From Streptomyces sp. ITFR-16 (GTDB lineage: Bacteria; Actinomycetota; Actinomycetes; Streptomycetales; Streptomycetaceae): a DNA stretch of 64,000 nucleotides. A model generated the notes under the pieces. The model was not told the origin of the DNA, did not search any database, and was given only the letters and a program-made list of their open reading frames with translations. Shown in pieces: positions 43,311 to 49,896 of the stretch; position 1 is the stretch's first letter, and each line of letters opens with the position of its first letter. The stretch lies in NCBI RefSeq assembly GCF_031844705.1, contig NZ_CP134609.1, forward strand, positions 3,472,001 to 3,536,000. The letters are read 5' to 3'. The translations under genes were made by a program, and so were the position numbers.

Positions 43311-43562
43311 GTGAGTACTCCCTCTTCCGGCGCAGGTGACCGGCTGGTCCGGATCGGCGCGATCGTCTTCTTCATCGGCGCCCTCTCCACCCTCGCCACC
43401 ATGGCCCCCCTCTTCCTCGGCACCCACCCCCTGCCACCGATCGCCTGGTCCCTCTGCATGCTGATGGGCGTCGGCTTCCTGATCGCGGCGGCGGGCGTGA
43501 TCCGCTCGGTCAGAGCGGGGCGGGCGGGGCGGACGGGGCGGGCAGAGGTGCCGGGGGCGTAG
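43311..43562 (+). CDS. Small two-helix membrane protein
   Basis: An 83-aa protein with two membrane helices (RIGAIVFFIGALSTLATMAP and AWSLCMLMGVGFLIAAAGVI) and a short basic tail. GTG start 6 nt after TACCCT (43299-43304), so leaderless. Common in Streptomyces beside the cold-shock gene; function unknown. The 199-bp gap to the divergent cold-shock gene shows no other feature I can support. Confidence 0.8.
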   Translation: MSTPSSGAGDRLVRIGAIVFFIGALSTLATMAPLFLGTHPLPPIAWSLCMLMGVGFLIAAAGVIRSVRAGRAGRTGRAEVPGA

Positions 43563-43570
43563 GGAGGACC

Positions 43571-43722
43571 ATGTCCACTCTGATGCGCGCGCCCAGACAC
43601 GTCGGGGCCTGGTACCGGAGCCCGGAGAGCCGACCTGCTTCGGGCATGCCGTCGGCTACGGCATCTCCACCGACGACGCAGACGAGGACGGCCTGGGCCT
43701 CGACGTGACCAACCGCCTCTGA
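43571..43722 (+). pseudogene. Short frameshifted gene remnant
   Basis: GGGAGG (43562-43567) precedes an ATG at 43571 that opens MSTLMRAPRHVGAWYRSPE. That frame then turns non-coding-like, while the frame shifted by one continues EPGEPTCFGHAVGYGISTDD, then ADEDGLGLDVTNRL and TGA at 43720. Joined, the two parts give a plausible 50-aa protein, so a single-base frameshift is likely. It could also be a real 45-aa frame or chance. Confidence 0.4.
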
Positions 43723-43754
43723 CCAGGCCGCACCGGCGCACACCTGGACGGCGG

Positions 43755-44369
43755 CTACGCCGTATAGCTCTTCAGCCACCCCGGGAAGTCCGTCAGTGAC
43801 GGCAGGACCACGTCCGCGCCCGCTGTGCGGAGTTCCTGCGCGTCGCACGGGCCCGTGGTGACGGCCACCGAGAGGGCCTGGGCCGCCTTGGCGCCGCGTA
43901 CGTCGCCCGTGTGGTCGCCGACGTAGACCGCGGCTCCGTGTTCGCGCAGGGCCGTGGCCTTGCCCTCGGCCCAGAGGCCGCCGACTATGACGTCCGCCTC
44001 GATGCCCAGGTGGGAGAGGTGCTGCTTCGCGCTGGGTTCGTACTTGGCGGTGACGACCATCGTGCGACCGCCCAGGGCGCGGATCGCCTCGACCGACTCG
44101 CGGGCGCCGGGCATGGCCAGGGACGGGGTGATCGCGTGGGAGGGGTAGATCTCCCGGTAGCGGGCGACCATCGCGGGGATCTCGGCGGCCGGGAACCAGT
44201 GCGCGAGTTCCTGGTCGAGCGGCGGGCCCAGACGGCTGACCACCAGGTCGGTGTCGATCACCGCGCCCGTCTCGGCGGCGAGCGCGAGGAACGTGGCCTT
44301 GATGCCGGGGCGGGAGTCGATGAGCGTCATGTCCAGGTCGAAGCCGACCGTCAGGGGGTGCGAAGTCAT
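43755..44369 (-). CDS. HAD-superfamily hydrolase (Gph-like)
   Basis: A 204-aa phosphatase. Motif I is VGFDLDMTLIDSRPG (nucleophile first Asp), motif II is VVTAKYEPS, with Lys in the GLWAEGKATAL region, and motif IV is VYVGDHTGDVRGAKAA. The cap domain is of the phosphoglycolate-phosphatase type. The ATG at 44369 is supported by CACAAT 7 nt upstream; ATG at 44378 is possible. It is divergent from the iron ABC operon. Confidence 0.9.
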   Translation of the reverse strand: MTSHPLTVGFDLDMTLIDSRPGIKATFLALAAETGAVIDTDLVVSRLGPPLDQELAHWFPAAEIPAMVARYREIYPSHAITPSLAMPGARESVEAIRALGGRTMVVTAKYEPSAKQHLSHLGIEADVIVGGLWAEGKATALREHGAAVYVGDHTGDVRGAKAAQALSVAVTTGPCDAQELRTAGADVVLPSLTDFPGWLKSYTA

Positions 44370-44441
44370 GACGTCCATTGTGCCGAGACGGTGCAAGACC
44401 CCCTCGGCCCCCGGACCCGGGCGCACGGGCGGCGCCTAGAC

Positions 44442-44460
44442 TTAGGTCCGCCTTACTTCG
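44442..44460 (+). promoter_or_regulatory. Possible iron box (DmdR/IdeR) upstream of the siderophore importer
   Basis: TTAGGTCCGCCTTACTTCG matches the consensus TTAGGTTAGGCTAACCTAA at about 12 of 19 positions, including the whole TTAGGT half. It lies 23 bp before the first permease ATG, where an iron repressor would act. Confidence 0.5.
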
Positions 44461-44482
44461 CTTCGCTCGCCGATTGGGTCCG

Positions 44483-45493
44483 ATGTCAGCCGCCGCACCA
44501 CGCCGCTCCAGACGCGCTCTCGCGACGGCGGCGGCCGTCGCCGCGCTGCTGGTGGCGGTCCTGCTCAGCCTTGCCGTGGGGGCGCGCACCATCGCCCCGT
44601 CCGCCGTCCTGGACGCCCTGCTGCACGGCGGGCACTCCGACGCCGCCGAGGTCATCCGGAACATGCGGGTCCCCCGCACCCTGATCGGGCTGATGGTCGG
44701 TGCCGCGCTCGCGCTCGCCGGGACGGTGCTCCAGGGCATCACCCGTAACCCCATCGCCGACCCCGGCATCCTCGGGATCAGCCAGGGGGCGTCCGTGGGG
44801 GTGGTGCTGGCCATCGCGTACGTGGGCGTGCACACGCTCACCGGGTATGTGTGGTTCGCCTTCGCGGGGGCCGCCGTCGCGTCCGTCGCCGTGTACGCCG
44901 TCGCCTCCGGCGGGCGCGGCGGTGCCACCCCGGTGAAGCTCGCGCTCGGCGGGGCAGCGATCAACGCGCTGCTGGTGTCGGTGACCATGGCCGTACTGAC
45001 CACAAAAGCGTCCGCGCTGGACGAGTTCCGGTTCTGGCAGGTCGGCTCGATCGCCGGGCGCGAGTCCCAGGTGGCCCAGCAGATCTGGCCGTTCCTGCTG
45101 GTGGGGACGGTCCTGGTGCTCTCGGTCGCCCGTGGCCTCGACGCCCTGGCGCTCGGTGAGGACATGGCCAAGGGGCTCGGCCAGAAGATCGCGACCGTAC
45201 GCATCGTCGGCGGCGTCGGGGCCACCGTGCTCACCGGCGCGGGGGTCGCCGCCGCCGGGCCGATCGCGTTCATCGGGCTCGCCGTCCCGCACATCGCCCG
45301 CGCGATCGTCGGCAGCGACCACCGCTGGGTGCTCCCGATGGCCGCCCTGATCGGACCCGTGATGCTGCTCGTCTCCGATGTCGTCGGCCGCGTCGTCTTC
45401 CCGCCGAGCGAGGTGCCCGCCGGAGTGATGACGGCCCTGATCGGGGTGCCGTTCCTGGTCACGCTGGTGCGCCGGAAGGCGGTGCCCGCGTGA
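44483..45493 (+). CDS. FecCD-type iron-siderophore ABC permease 1
   Basis: A 336-aa permease with about ten helices. FecCD family motifs are RVPRTLIGLMVGAALALAGTVLQGITRNPIADPGILGISQGA, KLALGGAAINALL, WQVGSIAG, and GPIAFIGLAVPHIARAIVG. It forms the channel for ferric siderophore import with the next gene. ATG 44483; the frame runs further upstream but lacks support. Its TGA overlaps the next GTG. First gene of a four-gene operon: permease, permease, ATPase, binding lipoprotein. Confidence 0.93.
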   Translation: MSAAAPRRSRRALATAAAVAALLVAVLLSLAVGARTIAPSAVLDALLHGGHSDAAEVIRNMRVPRTLIGLMVGAALALAGTVLQGITRNPIADPGILGISQGASVGVVLAIAYVGVHTLTGYVWFAFAGAAVASVAVYAVASGGRGGATPVKLALGGAAINALLVSVTMAVLTTKASALDEFRFWQVGSIAGRESQVAQQIWPFLLVGTVLVLSVARGLDALALGEDMAKGLGQKIATVRIVGGVGATVLTGAGVAAAGPIAFIGLAVPHIARAIVGSDHRWVLPMAALIGPVMLLVSDVVGRVVFPPSEVPAGVMTALIGVPFLVTLVRRKAVPA

Positions 45494-46578
45494 GCGCCAC
45501 CACGGCCGCCACGTCCGCCGCAGCCGCCGTGCGGCCCGCCGGCTACAGCCTCGTACGGATAGGGGCGCGCGGGCGGTTCCTGCTGCACCGGCGGGCCGCC
45601 CTCGTCGCCGCCCTTCTCGCCGTGCTGCTGGCCGTCGTCTGTGTGGCCTACCTGTGCGTCGGCGAGAGTTTCGTCGCCCCCGGGGAAGTGGTGAAGGTCG
45701 TCCTCGGGCGGCCGTCCGCCGACGAACTCGTCGTCGGTACGCTGCGGCTGCCGCGCATGGTCGTGGGTCTGCTCGTCGGCCTCGCGTTCGGGATCGCCGG
45801 GGCCCTGATCCAGACCGTGGCCCGCAACCCCCTCGCCAGCCCGGACATCATCGGGATCAGCCAGGGCGCGGGCGCGCTCACCGTCGGCGCGATGACCTTC
45901 GGCATCACCTCGTACACCGTGCTGCCGTATCTGTCGGTCATCGGCGGGGTCGCCGCTGCGGCCCTCGTCTACGCCTTCGCCTGGCGCGGCGGGCTGCACG
46001 CCACCCGGTTCGTCCTCATCGGCATCGGCTTCGCCATCGCGCTGCGGTCGGTGACGACCCTGTTCCTGACCAAGGGCGACTACCTCGTCGCCCAGCAGGC
46101 GCAGATCTGGATGACCGGCTCGCTCAACGGCCGCGGCTACGACGAGGCCGCGCCCATCGGCTGGACGCTGCTGGTCCTGCTGCCCGCCGTCCTGTGGGCC
46201 GCCCGAGCGCAGCGCGGTGTCTCCATGGACGACGACACGGCGACCGCCCTCGGCATACGGCTCGGCCGCGTACGGCTGGGGCTCGTCGCGCTCGGCGTGG
46301 TCCTCGCGTCGGTGGCGACCGGAACCGCCGGACCGGTCGACTTCGTCGCCCTGCTCGCGCCGCAGATCGCCCGCCGCATGACCCGTACCGCGCAGATCCC
46401 GCTGCTCTGCTCGGCCCTGCTCGGTGCGGTGATCGTCGTCTTCGCCGATCTGCTGGCCCGGCGGCTCTTCTCGCCCACCGAACTGCCGGTGGGCGTCCTG
46501 ACGGCGGCGGTCGGCGCCCCGTATCTGATCTGGCTGATCATCCGCGGTCACGGTGGCCGCAGGGGAGGCAACTCATGA
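45490..46578 (+). CDS. FecCD-type iron-siderophore ABC permease 2
   Basis: A 362-aa permease, second half of the transmembrane heterodimer. Family motifs are RLPRMVVGLLVGLAFGIAGALIQTVARNPLASPDIIGISQGAGA, FVLIGIGFAIAL, WMTGSLNG, and GPVDFVALLAPQIARRMT. GTG start overlaps the previous stop (GTGA), and its own stop overlaps the ATPase ATG. It has a longer cytoplasmic N terminus than permease 1. Confidence 0.93.
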   Translation: MSATTAATSAAAAVRPAGYSLVRIGARGRFLLHRRAALVAALLAVLLAVVCVAYLCVGESFVAPGEVVKVVLGRPSADELVVGTLRLPRMVVGLLVGLAFGIAGALIQTVARNPLASPDIIGISQGAGALTVGAMTFGITSYTVLPYLSVIGGVAAAALVYAFAWRGGLHATRFVLIGIGFAIALRSVTTLFLTKGDYLVAQQAQIWMTGSLNGRGYDEAAPIGWTLLVLLPAVLWAARAQRGVSMDDDTATALGIRLGRVRLGLVALGVVLASVATGTAGPVDFVALLAPQIARRMTRTAQIPLLCSALLGAVIVVFADLLARRLFSPTELPVGVLTAAVGAPYLIWLIIRGHGGRRGGNS

Positions 46579-47534
46579 CCACGACCGAGCGGGACGCGAA
46601 GCGGGACGCGGAGGGTTCGGGGGGCGTGCGCGGGGCGCGGGATGCCGTGAGCAGTCGGCTGACCGTGCGGAGGCTGACGCTCGCGTACGAGGAGCGCACC
46701 GTCGTCCACGGGCTGGACCTCGCCGTGCCCGACGGGCAGGTGACCGTCATCGTCGGCCCCAACGCCTGCGGCAAGTCGACGACGCTGCGGGCCCTGGGCC
46801 GGCTGCTCAAGCCGCGCGGCGGGGCGGTGCTGCTGGACGGCACCGAGCTGTCGAGGATCCCCACCAGGAAGATCGCCCAGTCGATCGGGCTCCTCCCGCA
46901 GACCCCGGTGGCCCCCGAGGCCATCACCGTCTCCGACCTCGTCGCGCGCGGCCGGCAGCCGCATCAGCACTGGTGGCAGCAGTGGTCGTCGGAGGACGAG
47001 CGGGCGGTGACCGAGGCCATGGAGCGCACCGACATCACCGCGCTCGGCTCCCGCTCGGTCGACGAGCTGTCCGGCGGGCAGCGCCAGCGGGTCTGGATCG
47101 CGATGGCCCTGGCCCAGGACACCGATCTGCTGCTGCTCGACGAGCCGACCACGTACCTCGACATCGCCCACCAGGTGGAGGTCCTCGACCTGGTGCGGCG
47201 GCTGGCCGCGCCGGCCGCCGACGGCAGCCGGGGGCGGACCGTGGTCACCGTCCTGCACGACCTCAACCAGGCCGCCCGGTACGCCGACCACCTCGTCGCG
47301 ATGAAGGCGGGCCGCATCGTCGCCGAGGGGCGGCCCGAGGACGTCGTCACCGCCGAGCTGGTACGGGAGGTCTTCGGCCTGGAGGCGGTGATCGTCCCGG
47401 ATCCGGTGACGGGGTCGCCGCTTGTCGTACCGGGGGCGCCGTGGAGCCCTTCGGGCCCGGGGGACGGGGGGTCCGGTTCTGCCGGGGGCCGTTCTGTCCG
47501 TTCTGATTCTGTCTCTGTTGATCGAAAGGCATGA
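46575..47534 (+). CDS. Iron-siderophore ABC transporter ATPase
   Basis: A 319-aa FecE/FepC-type ATPase. Walker A is VGPNACGKSTT, the Q-loop is GLLPQTPVAPE, the signature is VDELSGGQRQRVWIAMALAQ, Walker B is LLLLDEPTTYLD, and the switch is VLHDLNQAARYAD. It has an unusual N-terminal extension of about 28 residues and a Ser/Gly-rich tail of about 45 residues after VVPGAPW. ATGA overlap with permease 2; 1 bp before the lipoprotein gene. Confidence 0.95.
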   Translation: MTTTERDAKRDAEGSGGVRGARDAVSSRLTVRRLTLAYEERTVVHGLDLAVPDGQVTVIVGPNACGKSTTLRALGRLLKPRGGAVLLDGTELSRIPTRKIAQSIGLLPQTPVAPEAITVSDLVARGRQPHQHWWQQWSSEDERAVTEAMERTDITALGSRSVDELSGGQRQRVWIAMALAQDTDLLLLDEPTTYLDIAHQVEVLDLVRRLAAPAADGSRGRTVVTVLHDLNQAARYADHLVAMKAGRIVAEGRPEDVVTAELVREVFGLEAVIVPDPVTGSPLVVPGAPWSPSGPGDGGSGSAGGRSVRSDSVSVDRKA

Positions 47535-47535
47535 C

Positions 47536-48510
47536 ATGAGTGGTATTGCGCGCAACCGGTCTGCTCTTCTTTTAGGTTCCCTCGCCTTGACGGCAGCCCT
47601 CGCGTTGTCCGGCTGCGGGTCGTCGGACTCCTCCGGCAAGGGCTCGGGCGGTGCCTCGGGCGGTACGCACACCGTCAGCACCGCGATGGGGGACGTCGAG
47701 GTGCCCGACGCGCCGAAGCGGGTCGTCGTCCTGGACACCGCCGAGCTGGACTCCGCGCTCACCCTCGGGGTGAAGCCGGTCGGCGCGACGCACGCGGACG
47801 TCAAGTCGGGGTTCCTGGACTATCTGCCGAAGGACCGGGTCGCCGGAATCAAGGACGTCGGCGCGATGCTGACGCCGAACCTGGAGTCGATCGCGGCGCT
47901 CGATCCCGACCTGATCCTGACCAGCAAGGTCCGGCACGGCGACAAGTACGCCGAGCTGGCGAAGATCGCGCCCACGGTCATGACGGAGAGCACGGGGTAC
48001 CCCTGGAAGGAGAACTTCCGGGTCCACGCCGACGCGCTCGGCAAGAAGGCCGAGGCGAAGGCCGTGACCGACGCGTACGCCGCGCATGTCGCGGACGTCA
48101 CGAAGGCGCTGGGCGGCAAGGAGAAGGCCGCCGCGACCGAGGTCGGCGTGGTGCGGTTCATCGAGGGCGCGGACATCCGGATCTACGGCAAGCAGAACTA
48201 CATCGGGACGGTCCTCGCGGACGTGGGGCTCGGGCGGCCGGCGATCACGGACAAGGCCAAGGACGGGTTCTCGTACGACGTCAGCCCCGAGCGGATCGAC
48301 CTCGCGGACGCGGATGTGCTGTTCCACTCGACGTACGGCGATCCGGTGAAGGCCAAGGAGACGCGGACCACCGGCAGCGGGCTGTGGAAGAACATGTCCG
48401 CGGTGAAGAGCGGCCGGGTCTTCGCCGTTGACGACCAGCTGTGGATCCAGGGGATCGGGTACACGGCGGCGGACAGGATTCTGGACGAGCTGGTGGCCGA
48501 TCTGACGTAG
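47536..48510 (+). CDS. Iron-siderophore-binding lipoprotein
   Basis: A 324-aa solute-binding lipoprotein of the FhuD/FepB class. The signal has a lipobox LALSGC (Cys about residue 27), followed by an S/G-rich linker, PKRVVVLDTAELDSALTLGVKPVG, and LTPNLESIAALDPDLILTSKV. These are the usual ferric-siderophore binding-protein segments. Placing the binding protein last in the operon after the ATPase is one common Streptomyces order. It begins right after the ATPase stop with AAAGGC as ribosome site. No biosynthetic genes for a siderophore are next to it. Confidence 0.93.
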   Translation: MSGIARNRSALLLGSLALTAALALSGCGSSDSSGKGSGGASGGTHTVSTAMGDVEVPDAPKRVVVLDTAELDSALTLGVKPVGATHADVKSGFLDYLPKDRVAGIKDVGAMLTPNLESIAALDPDLILTSKVRHGDKYAELAKIAPTVMTESTGYPWKENFRVHADALGKKAEAKAVTDAYAAHVADVTKALGGKEKAAATEVGVVRFIEGADIRIYGKQNYIGTVLADVGLGRPAITDKAKDGFSYDVSPERIDLADADVLFHSTYGDPVKAKETRTTGSGLWKNMSAVKSGRVFAVDDQLWIQGIGYTAADRILDELVADLT

Positions 48511-48570
48511 GTGCGGGGTGCCGGGGGTGCGGAGTTCCGGGGGTGCGGGGTTCCGGGGGTGCGGGGTTCC
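48511..48570 (+). repeat. 16-bp minisatellite, 3.75 units
   Basis: Four adjacent units GTGCGGGGTTCCGGGG (first two with single changes: GTGCGGGGTGCCGGGG and GTGCGGAGTTCCGGGG), the last cut after 12 bases. It starts on the base after the lipoprotein stop and runs into a dispersed repeat. Confidence 0.85.
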
Positions 48571-48603
48571 GTCCTCAATCGCCGGACAGGCTTGATGGTG
48601 CGG
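48567..48603 (+). repeat. Dispersed repeat, copy 4
   Basis: TTCCGTCCTCAATCGCCGGA then CAGGCTTGATGGTGCGG. 32 of 37 positions match copy 5 at 52957 by eye. Confidence 0.8.
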
Positions 48604-48630
48604 GTTGCCCGTGGGGGCGCTCTGTCCGGT

Positions 48631-48749
48631 GGGTGGGGGTGGGGTCCCTCCGGGGAGACTCCTCGGAAATGGCGTGTTCACCCGGGTCCGCGAGGGACCC
48701 GGGTCGTACGCCATTTCCTGCGGGGACTCCCCTGCACGCCCCCACCCGG
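48631..48749. repeat. Large imperfect inverted repeat (hairpin or MITE-like element)
   Basis: Nested arms: CCCGGGTCC (48681-48689) with GGACCCGGG (48695-48703); GGAAATGGCGT (48665-48675) with ACGCCATTTCC (48708-48718), both perfect. Outside these, GGGGAGACTCC is mirrored imperfectly by GGGGACTCCCC, and GGGTGGGGG (48631-48639) by CCCCCACCC. It lies between convergent genes, so it may terminate both, but it is longer than a normal terminator. Confidence 0.7.
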
Positions 48750-48774
48750 CCGTCCTCGCGCCTGCGGGTCCCGG

Positions 48775-49821
48775 CTACTCCGGGCGGCGGCGGGAGCGCC
48801 AGATCAGGAACAGGGCGGAGGCCACCGCCGCTGTGCGCAGCGTCACCGGCCACACCTCGCTCAGCGCGTCCGCCATGCCGTGTTCCGGGATGGCGGCGCC
48901 CCAGCGGCCCTCCATCCTGCCCCACAGCCAGACGACCGCTCCCGCCGCGACCAGGCCGGGCAGGCCCAGCACCGCCCACTTCGCCTCCGCGCGCGACAGC
49001 TTGCGTGAGCTGTAGGCGAGCAGCCAGCCGCCCGCGAGGGGCGGCAGCGACCCCAGTACCGCGCCCGTCACCAGCAGTGCGGCGGCGAGCAGGAGGAGGG
49101 GGTGGGTGAAGCCTCGGGGAGGTGCGTCCTCGGCTCTGCGGAGTTTCGGCAGCCAGCGGCGGCGGCGGAGGCCGGCTGCCTCTTGCTCCACCTGCTCCGC
49201 TTCCTCGTCCTCGTATTCCTCTTCGCCCTCTTCCTCCTCCTCGTCCGCCACCGGTGGGCGCAGCACGGCCGGGATCTCCACCCCGCCCCGGAAACCCGGG
49301 ACCTGGGTTCCGGCGCCGAACTCGCCGAACGGGCCCGGGGCGACGCTCCACCACTCCGTCCCGTCGGTGGGGCCCAGCTCGTCCGTGCCCGCCCGGTGCG
49401 GTGACGAGGAGTCGGCGAACGGTGCCGGCACCTCTGCGGGCGGCTCCGACTCGCCCTTGCGTGAACCGGGTTTCCGGGGGCTTCTTTTCGGCGTCGCCGT
49501 GCTGCTCTGCTTACGGAGACGGGAGCGGCGCGGGCGGGGGATGCCCGGAGGTCCGTCGGCGTCGGGCGCCTGTGGTGGGGGTGGCGGTGTCGTTCCGTCG
49601 GCCGCCGCTGCGACCAGTTCGTCCGGGGTGCCGAGGGTGCCGATGATGCGGCGCACCGCGGCGGGCGTGTCCGCCGCCTGGCGTACGCGCTGCCGGTCGA
49701 TCTCGTCCCGGAGCTCCGCCACCAGCCTCATCCGGGTGCCCGAGGACAGGTGTTGCTGCTGGGCCAGGTCCCCGACCCGGCTCAGGTAGTCGTAGACGAG
49801 CTGGTCGCTCTCGATCCCCAC
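48775..49821 (-). CDS. Hypothetical membrane protein with acidic linker
   Basis: A 348-aa protein. Residues 1-75 form a helical domain (YDYLSRVGDLAQQQHLSSGTRMRLVAELRDEID...IIGTLGTPDELVAAA) like the cytoplasmic N-terminal domains of HAAS/DUF1700-type proteins. A Pro/Arg and then very acidic, disordered linker follows (EEEEEGEEEYEDEEAEQ near residues 190-210). The C-terminal third has three to four membrane helices. Function unknown. It starts with GTG 75 bp from the divergent helicase-associated gene. Confidence 0.8.
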   Translation of the reverse strand: MGIESDQLVYDYLSRVGDLAQQQHLSSGTRMRLVAELRDEIDRQRVRQAADTPAAVRRIIGTLGTPDELVAAAADGTTPPPPPQAPDADGPPGIPRPRRSRLRKQSSTATPKRSPRKPGSRKGESEPPAEVPAPFADSSSPHRAGTDELGPTDGTEWWSVAPGPFGEFGAGTQVPGFRGGVEIPAVLRPPVADEEEEEGEEEYEDEEAEQVEQEAAGLRRRRWLPKLRRAEDAPPRGFTHPLLLLAAALLVTGAVLGSLPPLAGGWLLAYSSRKLSRAEAKWAVLGLPGLVAAGAVVWLWGRMEGRWGAAIPEHGMADALSEVWPVTLRTAAVASALFLIWRSRRRPE

Positions 49822-49896
49822 GCGTTGGTTCCCCTCTACCGCCCTGCACCGACGGTAGCGCCCTCGGGGCTGTCCGGAGCGACTACCGTGGGACGG

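Noticed and set aside
43510..46551. 1013-codon minus-strand open frame
   Set aside because: Antisense to the FecCD permeases and reads through the HAD gene in the wrong frame.
48511..48570. CRISPR-like array
   Set aside because: The units are 16 bp with no spacers and no cas genes nearby; it is a minisatellite.
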